Assembly: GCA_039964455.1 (NCBI GenBank)
Contig: JBDVXK010000004.1
Location: forward strand, 124,001-188,000
Origin: CALJFL01 sp039964455
GTDB lineage: Bacteria > Pseudomonadota > Gammaproteobacteria > Pseudomonadales > Halieaceae
Length of the DNA: 64,000 bases
Direction: 5' to 3'
Shown: positions 42,701 through 52,155 of the stretch, piece by piece
How positions within the stretch are numbered: position 1 is the stretch's first letter
Layout of the letters: every line of letters starts with the position of its first letter
Notes under the pieces: model-generated
The model's input: only the letters and a program-made list of their open reading frames with translations
Told to the model about the DNA's origin: nothing
Databases searched by the model: none
Translations under genes and position numbers: made by a program

Positions 42701-44320
42701 ATGGAGCGTAAAACGATGATCAGACAAGTACTTTTAGCGGTGATTGCTGCCAGTTGCGCCAGTCCTGTCGCATGGGCCGCAGAGCTGGCTCCCAGTAACC
42801 CTCATCTGGCCGATTCGGTTTACCCGGTACCACACGGTGACCCGGCCCAGCAGGATGCGCTGGACGTTGCCGGCCCTGTTGATGTCAGTCGTGCTCTCAA
42901 ACCTGCGGAAATCGAGTATGTGCACACGGGGCCCGCAGTTTTCGGCGCTTTCAGCTCGGGCAAGTATCCTGACGGCAAGCGGGTGTATTGGGTGAATTCA
43001 CTGGACCGCATTGTCAAGATCGATTACGACACGCATCAGCCGCTGGCGACAAAAATGCTGGAGGGTGTCCCGGTCTGGACTGAGGACATGGCCGATGAGT
43101 CAATTGCCGACTTTGATGACAGCAATACCGGCTTCTTCGCTATCGCTACCGCATTCACAGAAGCGCAGAAGCTGCGAGATATCGCCAGCGTGTACACACT
43201 GGTCGATCGAAACAACGAATACTACATCGCGTACAAAGCCGGCTATATAGAGGTATACGGTGATGCCGTTGCCGGTGATCGAAGTTCGGACATTGAACTC
43301 AAGCGCACGTTCCACTATCCCGAAGGGTTCAAGGGTCAGGTGGCGATGGGCCTCAATATGACCTACGACGGTTGGGTTGTAACAGTCACCGAACACGGCA
43401 AATTATTGGCCCTGAAGCCCGACTTCAGTGAGTACCGACTCGGTGAGTTGCAGCATAGTGCGGGTGCAGAGGACAAGGCGACTAAGCCCGCTGGATACGG
43501 TTGGGTTCGCAATGCCCCAGCAATTGATGACGCCGGCGGCGTCTATGTGGTGTCGCAGGAGTACATGCACAAAGTTGTCTGGACTGGTGACGGGTTTTCC
43601 ACAAGTGAGGAGGACGGTGCGTGGGCGGTAGCCTATGACAATGAATGGGGCCATGGCTCTGGTGCTACGCCGTCACTGGTGGGTTTTGGTGATGACGCAG
43701 ACCGATTGGTTGTCATAACAGATGGCAGTGTGGCAATGAAGCTGAATTACTTCTGGCGAGATGATATTCCCGAGGACTTTCAGGGTATTCCCAATCAACC
43801 CAGAAGGTTGGCCGGGGTGGTGCCGGTAACGATGGGTAACCCGGACATTGAGGAGATTCAGTCGGAGCAGTCGGTGGTGGTTTACGGCTACGGAGCACTG
43901 GTGGTTAACAATGCGCCCAGAAATCGTCCCTGGTATGTACCCAAGCAGGCAGAGACCCTGCTGGTGAGTTACCTGGGTAGTAGTCCGGAGTATCAGCCTT
44001 TCGGTGTTGAGAAGTTTGAATGGGATCCTGTTAGCAATACCGTTCAGCCAGCCTGGGTTAACACGGAGGTCAGCTCACCCAGCAGCGTGCCGATAGTCAG
44101 TAAGCCCAATAATATGGCCTACCTGATTGGTGCGCGTGATAACCAGTGGACGCTGGAAGCGCTGGACTGGGTAACGGGCGAGTCCCGGTTTCATTATGTG
44201 ATTGGTGGTCAACGCTACAATGTGATTTTCGCCGGAACACTATTGGATGATGAGGGCAGAATTCACTACGGTGGGCCGTGGGGTAGGGTGCGGCTTAATC
44301 CGACGATAAACCGCGACTAA
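42701..44320 (+). CDS. Secreted beta-rich (probable beta-propeller) protein, function unknown
   Basis: A 539-residue protein. ATG 42701 starts a signal peptide (MIRQVLLAVIAASCASPVAWA inside it); ATG 42716 is a second option. The mature part consists of repeated short beta-strand units with Trp and Gly (GKRVYWVNSLDRIVKIDYDT, YDGWVVTVTEHGKLLALKPD, GVYVVSQEYMHKVVW, RVRLNPTI at the end), the pattern of a beta-propeller such as quinoprotein or SMP-30-like folds. I do not recognise the family, and see no typical PQQ Trp-docking repeats. It is divergent from the DUF885 gene and convergent with nagA. Confidence 0.75.
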   Translation: MERKTMIRQVLLAVIAASCASPVAWAAELAPSNPHLADSVYPVPHGDPAQQDALDVAGPVDVSRALKPAEIEYVHTGPAVFGAFSSGKYPDGKRVYWVNSLDRIVKIDYDTHQPLATKMLEGVPVWTEDMADESIADFDDSNTGFFAIATAFTEAQKLRDIASVYTLVDRNNEYYIAYKAGYIEVYGDAVAGDRSSDIELKRTFHYPEGFKGQVAMGLNMTYDGWVVTVTEHGKLLALKPDFSEYRLGELQHSAGAEDKATKPAGYGWVRNAPAIDDAGGVYVVSQEYMHKVVWTGDGFSTSEEDGAWAVAYDNEWGHGSGATPSLVGFGDDADRLVVITDGSVAMKLNYFWRDDIPEDFQGIPNQPRRLAGVVPVTMGNPDIEEIQSEQSVVVYGYGALVVNNAPRNRPWYVPKQAETLLVSYLGSSPEYQPFGVEKFEWDPVSNTVQPAWVNTEVSSPSSVPIVSKPNNMAYLIGARDNQWTLEALDWVTGESRFHYVIGGQRYNVIFAGTLLDDEGRIHYGGPWGRVRLNPTINRD

Positions 44321-44344
44321 ATAGTAGCCTCTACTACGTAGATA

Positions 44345-45502
44345 TTAATTGTGCTGCTGGTGACTGCCTGCAAGCCAGGTATTGCGAACCACAAATGCCT
44401 CGTCGAAGTGCACCATGTCCGCCCTGAAGCCGGGCGCCAGTTGCCCCAGGTCACGGTTGCGATTCAGGAAGTCAGCTGGGTAGCGTGAAGCCATGTTAAG
44501 GCATTCTCCCAGCTCAATACCGGCGCCGTGGTGCGCATATTCCACCGCCTGAATCATCCCTATGGCGCTGCCGGCGAGCTTGCCTTCAGCATTCACAAGC
44601 TTGCCATCCTGTTCACTGATTTCTTCGTCATACAGTTGCATGGCACTACCGTCGGATCCAACGGTACTCATGGCATCGGTGACTAGGCATACCTTGCCAT
44701 CGGCTTTTGCCCGATGAGCCAGCGACAGGTTGATCGGGTGTACGTGATGGCCATCGGCGATAATGCCAACCCAGGTTTGTACATCATCCAGAGCGGCCCC
44801 CACGGCGCCGGGGCTGCGTGCCGTGATTTGGCTCATCGCATTGAACAGGTGGGTGAAGCCGCGCAGGCCTTCGCGCAGAGCTGCGCGTATTTGCTCCGCA
44901 CTGGCATCGGTATGTCCGGCACAAACCATGAGGCCCGCTTCGGTGAGCGTCTCAATAACACCGGGGCGGCAGTGTTCAGGCGCAAGGGTCAACATCAGGG
45001 GCAGGTTTGCCGAGACCAGCCAATCGATATCGGCCTGCTGCAGAGGCCGAATCATGTCTTCTTTGTGAGCGCCTCGTTTGGCGCTGTCGAAAAATGGGCC
45101 CTCTATATGTAATCCCAGTATCGCGGGATTTCCGGCCTGCATGGTCTCACAGACTGCAGCAATGCCTGCTTGATAGGTGGTTAATGAGGTGGATAGCAGG
45201 GTTGGCATCATGGTAGTGGTGCCAGTCGCTCGGTGGGCCTTGCTCATTTGCTCAAGTGTTGCGGCAGTGGGTGTCTCGGTAAATAGCGCGCCGCCGCCCC
45301 CGTTTACCTGCAGGTCTATAAACCCCGGAGCAAGAACGCCTTCACCCAGATCTGTGACTGCCAGGTCCTCGGGCAACTCGTCCAGTGGTAAAACTTCGAC
45401 TACCGTGGACCCTTTTACGACAACGGCGTGTTCAAACATCCAGCTGCTGCCATCAAACAGGCTGGCGGCGGTGATGGCACCAAGGGTTTTCTGATCGCTC
45501 AC
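44345..45502 (-). CDS. nagA: N-acetylglucosamine-6-phosphate deacetylase
   Basis: Removes acetate from GlcNAc-6-phosphate in amino sugar catabolism or peptidoglycan recycling. I take GTG 45502 (MSDQKTLGAITAASLFDG), with AGGA at normal distance upstream, giving 385 residues, the usual size; the frame opens 117 bases earlier. Motifs: GEGVLAPGFIDLQVNGGGG, GLHIEGPFF (metal Glu), MVCAGHTDAS, FTHLFNAMS and CLVTDAMSTVG (catalytic Asp). No nagB, nagK or transporter gene is adjacent. The carotenoid oxygenase gene diverges from it. Confidence 0.93.
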   Translation of the reverse strand: MSDQKTLGAITAASLFDGSSWMFEHAVVVKGSTVVEVLPLDELPEDLAVTDLGEGVLAPGFIDLQVNGGGGALFTETPTAATLEQMSKAHRATGTTTMMPTLLSTSLTTYQAGIAAVCETMQAGNPAILGLHIEGPFFDSAKRGAHKEDMIRPLQQADIDWLVSANLPLMLTLAPEHCRPGVIETLTEAGLMVCAGHTDASAEQIRAALREGLRGFTHLFNAMSQITARSPGAVGAALDDVQTWVGIIADGHHVHPINLSLAHRAKADGKVCLVTDAMSTVGSDGSAMQLYDEEISEQDGKLVNAEGKLAGSAIGMIQAVEYAHHGAGIELGECLNMASRYPADFLNRNRDLGQLAPGFRADMVHFDEAFVVRNTWLAGSHQQHN

Positions 45503-45678
45503 TGACAAAATTCCTGACCTCAATTCCGAACACCTATTGTACGCTGACCGCGCCAGCGATACAGCTGCGCCTGGCTGTACCAGCGTGATGGACTGGAATT
45601 TTTTCGCCGAAACTGTCACTGTGGCGCCTTCGCTGAATAAGCAATAGATCGCTAAACCTCCTTGGGAGTCGCTGCAAA

Positions 45679-47307
45679 ATGTTATCTATCCTGGGCACTG
45701 TATTACTGGTCGCTGTCGCTTTACCGTTACTTTTTATACTGCTGCTATTTCTTGTGCCGCGTCCCGTGTTGGGTTTTCTCGATGCTCGGGTTCTGCGCGC
45801 TTTGGATATCGATAATTTCAACCGCCAAAGTCCCTACTCGAAGGCTGGCTTTGCCCCGGTACATGAAGAAGTTGATCAGGGAGAGATTCGAGTAGAAGGA
45901 ACGATTCCTGCAGATTTTTCCGGTGTCTACCTGCGCAACGGCACCAATATGCAATTTTCCGAACTTAACAGCCGTATGCATATGTTCAATGGGGCGGGAA
46001 TGGTCCACCAGGTTCAGGTAAAAGACGGTGTGGCAACGTATTCAAACAGTTATGTCAGAACGTCGCGCTTTGAAATTGAACGCGAGGCGGGTAGGGAAGT
46101 TTATCCGGAATTTGGTGATCTGGCTGGAGCCGGCAAGCCTGGGTTGTTCAAAATTATTCTCGATCTGCTTAAAAAACGCTTCGGTGTGATTCCCAAGCTT
46201 GAGACCCTGGAGAACAGTTCTGCTACAACCGCTATTCAGTACCATAACGGCAAACTTTATTGCCTGCAGGAAACCAGTTATCCCTTTGCCCTGAATGCTG
46301 TGGATAAGGGCGGACGCCTGTCACTGAGCGGCGAGGGCAGTTTTGATAGCTTTGATGGTGCACTGGATACGCCTTTTACCGCACACCCCAAAATTGATCC
46401 TGCTACCGGCGATTGGTACACCTTCAGTACTGATCTTATGACGGGCCGTATTCATTATTCAATTCTGCGAGACGGACGTCTCGATAAACATGTAGAGCTG
46501 GCCACTGAGAAGCCGGCGCTGGCGTTTCTTCATGATTATTACCTGACCGAAAACCACGTGGTTTTCCCTGATCTGTCACTGCGCTTTGATAGCAAGAACC
46601 TGACCAGCGATTACCGCAGCCCCTTTTATTTTGATGATGATTACAAGATGCGCTTTGGTGTTATCGCAAGGGATCACGCTCAGGGCGACGAGGTACAGTG
46701 GTTTACTACCGATTTGCCGGGACACATATGGCATACCATTAATGGCTGGGAGCAGACGGCCGAGGATGGCAGCCGTGAGATCGTTGTATATGCCCCGGTG
46801 TTCCCCTCCTACCCCTCCAGTATTCCCATCCATACGCCGGATGAGCCGCATGCCAATCTCTATGTATTCAGGCTGAATCTTGATACGGGTGAAGTGGTAG
46901 AACAAACACGCTTGCTGGAACATTTCTACGAGCGCCCCAGCTTTAATACACGCTATCTGGGCAAGCAAAGTCGATACGCCTATCTGCTGGATGAGCAGGG
47001 CAGCGGCGGCATCATGGGATCCGGGGTAATGAAGTACGATCTGCTGGATCGCAAAACCGTCAAGTACTTTGACTACGGTGACCACCTGGGCGGTGAAGCG
47101 CTGTTTGTTTCCAGGCCTGACCCGCAGGGCGAAGACGATGGCTATCTGGTGGACTTGCTGATGTCAGAGCAAGGTGCCTATCTGGTTATTATTGATGCGG
47201 CCAGCATGGAAGAGTTGGCCAGGCTGCACCTGCCGCAGCGTGTTCCCTATGGTGTGCATGCTTGTTGGCTGGACGACGATAAGGTTGCGAGTTTGCTGGC
47301 AAACTAA
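45679..47307 (+). CDS. Carotenoid cleavage oxygenase family protein with N-terminal membrane anchor
   Basis: Non-heme iron dioxygenase of the RPE65/carotenoid oxygenase family, 542 residues. The four iron-binding His are seen: His236 (TPFTAHPKID), His285 (ALAFLHDYYLTENH), His352 (HIWHTINGWE) and His527 (VPYGVHACW). GVYLRNGTNMQF is the conserved strand before the active site. Residues 4-27 form a strongly hydrophobic helix without a signal cleavage site, so the enzyme is probably anchored in the membrane, where carotenoids or other lipophilic polyenes or stilbenes reside. The actual substrate is not evident; no carotenoid synthesis gene is in the window. Confidence 0.92.
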   Translation: MLSILGTVLLVAVALPLLFILLLFLVPRPVLGFLDARVLRALDIDNFNRQSPYSKAGFAPVHEEVDQGEIRVEGTIPADFSGVYLRNGTNMQFSELNSRMHMFNGAGMVHQVQVKDGVATYSNSYVRTSRFEIEREAGREVYPEFGDLAGAGKPGLFKIILDLLKKRFGVIPKLETLENSSATTAIQYHNGKLYCLQETSYPFALNAVDKGGRLSLSGEGSFDSFDGALDTPFTAHPKIDPATGDWYTFSTDLMTGRIHYSILRDGRLDKHVELATEKPALAFLHDYYLTENHVVFPDLSLRFDSKNLTSDYRSPFYFDDDYKMRFGVIARDHAQGDEVQWFTTDLPGHIWHTINGWEQTAEDGSREIVVYAPVFPSYPSSIPIHTPDEPHANLYVFRLNLDTGEVVEQTRLLEHFYERPSFNTRYLGKQSRYAYLLDEQGSGGIMGSGVMKYDLLDRKTVKYFDYGDHLGGEALFVSRPDPQGEDDGYLVDLLMSEQGAYLVIIDAASMEELARLHLPQRVPYGVHACWLDDDKVASLLAN

Positions 47308-47410
47308 ACTACGCGGATGTGGCAGATAGCGACGCCTTGAAAAATAGTCTTACAGGTCCGAAGCGTTTCTTTTTAAATTTTTTCCTACGATCAACCCGAG
47401 GTAGAAGTAC

Positions 47411-50400
47411 GTGAGACAAGAAAGAATAAAGCTACTGGCAGGCATCGCCTCTATTTTACTTGTCGCCGGCTTGTTTGCTGGTTGTGACGACGATAGCAGT
47501 AGTCGGCGAAATCCTGTAGAACCGCCGATTGAGCCGCCTGTTGAGCCTGAATCGACTGTGTCTGCGCGTGTGGCTGAGGATGCAGATTTACTGCAGGGCC
47601 CACTCGCACGTGGTGTCGCCGGCGACTATGTTCTTGAAAATGAAAACTTCAGGGTAATCATTCAGCAGTCCGGACGGCAGTGGCTGAGCATCGGTACCTT
47701 TGGCGGCAATATCATTGATGTGAGTGCCAAGCAGGCCGACGGTTCTTTTCTGCCCGATCATATGGAAGAGTTTGTTCTTGGCCTGAATATCGAGAACACG
47801 CCAAACTATACCGAAGTTGAGATTGTTAATGACGGTAGTGATGGCGAGCAGGCCGTTATTTGTGCTCGCGGGCCTGATGATCTGCTGGAGTTCGCCAATG
47901 CCAGTTCCACGATAAGGGAATTTGGACTCTCACCACCAGCCTCGTGGGATGACCGGGATTTACCGCTTACAATTGAAACCTGTTACGGCCTTAGTGCAGG
48001 TGCGCGCCATATCGTGATCGACACGACGTTTACCAACCCTGACTCAGAGGCGCTGCCGATTTATCTGGCGGAATACCTGAGTGGGTCAGGTCAGGTCGAA
48101 TTTTTTCAGCCCTATGCGGGCTTTGGTGAGCCTTTCTTCACTCCTTCATGTCCCGATCAGACCTACTTGGCCTGTAGTGAACGCGAGGACGGTTTGTGCG
48201 ACCAGTGTAACTTCGTTGCCTATAGCGGTGTTGATGCGGCAACTGGGGTTTCCTATGGTTTAATTCATGGTGAGCAGCGCTCTTCCAGTCTCTCAACAGT
48301 GGGCATTAATCTACTTGTATATGGCGAGGCAGTGTTCAACGTCATACTCGGCCTGGCTGGTCCTAACTACACGGTTCCGGGACAAGGTGAGCTTACGCTA
48401 ACCAGATATTTTGCAGTAGGTGACGGAACCGTCGGCAGTATCGCCGCGGTGCGTAACGATTTGTTTGGAATCGATACAGTCGAGATCAGCGGCATGATCA
48501 GCAGCGCCGGCGAGCCATTGTCGGGAGCCCAGGTCGCGGTCTACCAAGTGCTCGACGACCGTACTAACCCACCGCAACTTTTCCTGGTCAGCCACGCGCG
48601 CACCAATGAGGAGGGTGAATATATCTTGTCCCTGCCGCCCGGCGAGTATGAAATGCAGACCAATATGGAGGGCTACCTGTTTCCTGACGACGGCCCAAGG
48701 GCTTTGGTGGTAGAGGCCGGCAGCACCCAGGTTCAGGATTTCAGTTTGCCCGAGCCCGGGTATCTTGAGGTCACTCTGATTGACGAGGTTGGCCCGGGCC
48801 CGGGCAAACTGCAATTGGTGGGCTTTGATCCCAGTCCGCCCCTGAGCAACACCGTCAGCGGTAACGAAGCTGGCATATTTGGCGATATCGGTGCCGATCG
48901 ATTGCCCTTTGGCATCGCACAGGCCGCCTACATAGACCGGAATGGTGCCAGTCAAAGAATGGCGATGGAGCCGGGCGAGTACCAACTGGTGCTGTCCAGA
49001 GGGCCTCGCTATTCAGTCTTTAAGCAGGACATCACTATAACTGCCGGACAGGTCACTACGGTGCAGGGCGAAATCGCGAAAGTGGTGGATGACACCGGAT
49101 TCATACACGGGGATTTTCACGTTCACTCCATCGATAGCCCTGATTCAGAAGTTACACGTGAAGAGCGTGTGGCAGTGATGCTGGCGGAGGGGATGGATTT
49201 CTTTACACCATCGGATCATGGCTTCAGGGCGGACTTTGCGCCAACGCTTGAGGCCATGGGTGTTTCGGATCTCATTAGCACGGCTTCGAGTAGCGAGACC
49301 ACGACCTTCGACTACGGGCACTTTAATAGCTGGCCAACGACCGTCGATCCCACCAACATCAGTGGTGGCTCCTTCGACTGGGCCGGGGAAGCTCCTGTAG
49401 GTATGGACTTCCCAGAGTACGGCAATTATAACCGCTCGCCGGCTCAGATTATTGGCGGCCTGAAAGAAGACCCCATGGACAACCTTGTCCAGATTAATCA
49501 CATCTATTCACACTTTGGTGCCGAAGGTCTGGCCATTGATACGGGCCAGACCCCACCGCAATCGCAGGTCGACCTGTCAATAAGGCGCCTGGACCCAACA
49601 TTAGAGAATGCATTTGATAGCGGGTTTGATGCCTTGGAGGTGTGGATCGGCGATGGTGGTCGCGGCTCTATATTGTCGAGCTTTCTCGGTGAAAATGCCG
49701 GCGACTGGTTCAACCTGATGAATCAGGACCTGGTGCGCGTAGGAATCGCGAATTCGGATACCCATGATCGGCGTTTCTCCCGGGTGTCGGCCCGCACTCT
49801 GATAGCCAGTGATACGCAGGACCCGGGGCAACTGGCCAGCGAGGCAGAAACCCTGGCCGCGACTGTACTGGCCGGTAAAGCTATTGGTACCAATGCACCG
49901 TTCCTGCTGCTGTCTGCGGCGGGCGCTTTCGACGGCGCGAACGAGCAAGCTGGATTGCGCCTGGCTGACAGTGTCTCCATGGCGAGTGATGCCAATGGTG
50001 ATGTCATGCTTACCGCAACCGTGCAGACTGCCGCCTGGGCGCAGATCGACAGGCTGGATTTTTACATCAACAACCAGCCCGAGCTAACGACGCCGCCCAA
50101 TCGGGCAGCGCGTTATGCCGTGTGCGCAGACGCCAGCATCAGTGCGGGAGACCCGGGCTGGGAGCAGCTTGAAGTGGTGGTTAATGAGGCTGTAGCGGGA
50201 GCATCTCGCACCGAGATTACAGCGACATTGATGTTGGAAGGCCTGACCGAGGATACCTGGGTTGTCGCCATGGCCAGCGGGAGTGATGGTGTATCGGAAC
50301 CGCTGTTTCCGGTGTTGCCCGCGTCGCTAGACGAGAACTCCAATACCACGTTGGCCGATTTGACCGACGGTAATCTGGGCGAGGGTGGAGTCCCGGCTTT

Positions 50401-50491
50401 TGCCTTCACCAATCCAATTTTTATTGATGTTGATGGTGATGGGTGGGCTGCCCCGGGGGTCGCTAATGCGCCCTGTGCAGAGCAGCCCTGA
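47411..50491 (+). CDS. Lipoprotein with CehA/McbA-type PHP metallohydrolase domain
   Basis: A 1026-residue protein starting at GTG 47411 with lipobox LFAGC (Cys24). An acidic linker is followed by a beta-rich domain (about 60-355), a carboxypeptidase-regulatory-like beta sandwich (358-440, ISGMISSAGEPLSGAQVAVY) and a PHP domain from about residue 565: HGDFHVHSIDSPDSE (metal His pair near 569 and 571), FFTPSDHGFR (about 603), VQINHIYSHFG and IANSDTHDRRF. This is the CehA/McbA class, named from carbaryl hydrolase; other members are phosphoesterases. A calcium-type DVDGDG loop lies near the C-terminus (IFIDVDGDGWAAPG). It is likely a surface or periplasmic esterase; substrate unknown. It converges with the sulfatase gene, six bases apart. 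Confidence 0.85.
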   Translation: MRQERIKLLAGIASILLVAGLFAGCDDDSSSRRNPVEPPIEPPVEPESTVSARVAEDADLLQGPLARGVAGDYVLENENFRVIIQQSGRQWLSIGTFGGNIIDVSAKQADGSFLPDHMEEFVLGLNIENTPNYTEVEIVNDGSDGEQAVICARGPDDLLEFANASSTIREFGLSPPASWDDRDLPLTIETCYGLSAGARHIVIDTTFTNPDSEALPIYLAEYLSGSGQVEFFQPYAGFGEPFFTPSCPDQTYLACSEREDGLCDQCNFVAYSGVDAATGVSYGLIHGEQRSSSLSTVGINLLVYGEAVFNVILGLAGPNYTVPGQGELTLTRYFAVGDGTVGSIAAVRNDLFGIDTVEISGMISSAGEPLSGAQVAVYQVLDDRTNPPQLFLVSHARTNEEGEYILSLPPGEYEMQTNMEGYLFPDDGPRALVVEAGSTQVQDFSLPEPGYLEVTLIDEVGPGPGKLQLVGFDPSPPLSNTVSGNEAGIFGDIGADRLPFGIAQAAYIDRNGASQRMAMEPGEYQLVLSRGPRYSVFKQDITITAGQVTTVQGEIAKVVDDTGFIHGDFHVHSIDSPDSEVTREERVAVMLAEGMDFFTPSDHGFRADFAPTLEAMGVSDLISTASSSETTTFDYGHFNSWPTTVDPTNISGGSFDWAGEAPVGMDFPEYGNYNRSPAQIIGGLKEDPMDNLVQINHIYSHFGAEGLAIDTGQTPPQSQVDLSIRRLDPTLENAFDSGFDALEVWIGDGGRGSILSSFLGENAGDWFNLMNQDLVRVGIANSDTHDRRFSRVSARTLIASDTQDPGQLASEAETLAATVLAGKAIGTNAPFLLLSAAGAFDGANEQAGLRLADSVSMASDANGDVMLTATVQTAAWAQIDRLDFYINNQPELTTPPNRAARYAVCADASISAGDPGWEQLEVVVNEAVAGASRTEITATLMLEGLTEDTWVVAMASGSDGVSEPLFPVLPASLDENSNTTLADLTDGNLGEGGVPAFAFTNPIFIDVDGDGWAAPGVANAPCAEQP

Positions 50492-50497
50492 GTAGCG

Positions 50498-51988
50498 TTA
50501 AGGCACGAAAGATCCCGGCTTTTGGCGCTGCGGAAACTCCTTGAAGGTCGCCTTGAACTTGGCGACTTCAGCCATGACCGGGGCAAACAGGAACATGTGC
50601 TCGCCCATCCACTGGTCATAGCCCGACCCCTCGTGGTCCATACGCTCGAAGGGATCCATTCTCAAGTTGAACACCTTGGGCATGCGCAGTGTCACGTACG
50701 GATCCTGCCAGACTTGTAAACCGTGGGCCCGTTGCTCTTTAAAGACTAACTTGTAGTCACCCATGCGGTAGCCAACGATATCGCCGGTATCTGAGGTGTA
50801 GATAAACTCCTCTCGCGGTCCCTTGTCGGTTTTGCCAGTGAAATGCGGCAGGAAGTTGTAGCCATCCAGGTGCACCTTGTAGCTTTTGCCGCCAATGCGT
50901 TTGCCTTTTTTGAGGTCTTCCTTGATGGTGTCATTGCCGGCGGCAGCCATCAGGGTTGGCATCCAGTCCATCATGGCGATGATCTCATTAGATACCTGGC
51001 CTGCCTCAATTTGGGCGGGCCATCGCACCATCATCGGGACTCGGTAGCCGCCCTCCCAGTTGGAGTTTTTCTCTCCCCGGTAGGGGGTGTAGCCGCCATC
51101 GGGCCAGAGGGCGAGCTCCGCACCATTGTCGGTTGCATACATCACAATCGTATTGTCGGCGATACCCAGCTCATCCAGCTTGGCCAGCAACTGCCCTACG
51201 TGACCATCGTGTTCGACCATGCCGTCGGCGTAGAGCCCCTGGCCGGTGACGCCCTGTGACTCCGGCTTGAGCCGTGTCCAGACATGCATTCTGGTTGAGT
51301 TGAACCAGACGAAAAACGGTTTGTTGGCGCTATGCGCCTTGTCGATAAACTTCAGCCCTGCCGCGAGGAATTCTTCGTCGGCGGTTTCCATGCGCTTTTT
51401 GGTGAGCGGGCCGGTGTCTTCAATTTTGCCATCAGAGAAGCTATGGATTACTCCGCGTGGTCCCCAGCGCTTGCGAAATTCCGGATCCTTTGGGTAGTTG
51501 GGGTGTTCTGGCTCTTCTTCGGCATTAAGGTGATAGAGGTTGCCAAAAAATTCGTCGAAGCCATGGTTGGTGGGCAAGTGCTCGTCCCGGTCGCCCAGGT
51601 GGTTCTTGCCAAACTGGCCGGTGGCATAGCCCAAAGGTTTGAGTAATTCTGCAATGGTGGGATCTTCGGCGCTCAGCCCCTCGGCAGCGCCCGGCAGCCC
51701 CACTTTCGTCATGCCGGTACGTACCGGATGCTGTCCGGTAATAAAACCAGCCCGGCCCGCGGTGCAGCTCTGGTCGCCATAGGCATCGGTAAATATCATG
51801 CCTTCGCTGGCAATACGGTCAATATTCGGCGTTTTGTAGCCCATGCGCCCCATGTTGTAGGCACTAATATTGTAGGGGCCGATATCATCGCCCCAAATGA
51901 TCAGGATATTGGGCTTGTCGGCTGCCTGGGCCAGGCCGCTTCCGATAACGACAATAAGTCCAATTGCCAGTTGTCTAAGTGAATGCAT
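50498..51988 (-). CDS. Exported sulfatase (arylsulfatase family, S1)
   Basis: Hydrolyses sulfate esters. The signal peptide ends at SGLAQA. Metal ligands Asp34 and Asp35 (NILIIWGDDIG) and the formylglycine signature with Cys75 (SCTAGRAGFITGQ) are intact, so activity needs a formylglycine-generating enzyme, which is not in the window. Later pieces are GQFGKNHLGDRDEHLPT and DNTIVMYATDNGAE. Length 496 residues. Marine bacteria use such enzymes on sulfated sugars and also on sulfated steroids or lipids; nothing here decides which. No polysaccharide-use genes are adjacent. Confidence 0.92.
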   Translation of the reverse strand: MHSLRQLAIGLIVVIGSGLAQAADKPNILIIWGDDIGPYNISAYNMGRMGYKTPNIDRIASEGMIFTDAYGDQSCTAGRAGFITGQHPVRTGMTKVGLPGAAEGLSAEDPTIAELLKPLGYATGQFGKNHLGDRDEHLPTNHGFDEFFGNLYHLNAEEEPEHPNYPKDPEFRKRWGPRGVIHSFSDGKIEDTGPLTKKRMETADEEFLAAGLKFIDKAHSANKPFFVWFNSTRMHVWTRLKPESQGVTGQGLYADGMVEHDGHVGQLLAKLDELGIADNTIVMYATDNGAELALWPDGGYTPYRGEKNSNWEGGYRVPMMVRWPAQIEAGQVSNEIIAMMDWMPTLMAAAGNDTIKEDLKKGKRIGGKSYKVHLDGYNFLPHFTGKTDKGPREEFIYTSDTGDIVGYRMGDYKLVFKEQRAHGLQVWQDPYVTLRMPKVFNLRMDPFERMDHEGSGYDQWMGEHMFLFAPVMAEVAKFKATFKEFPQRQKPGSFVP

Positions 51989-52155
51989 GGTGAATCTCCA
52001 AGATGTCGCGGTGTAAAGAAGTTACAGCTTACGGCGCAATTTTTCGCAGTAAAGCGGCGATAATAGCGCATTCCACCGCTCAGTAAAGACGTATACCTAG
52101 ATAGGTTGGCCCGCGCCTGACATGATAGGCACACTCTGACCGCCGCGAACCGCCC

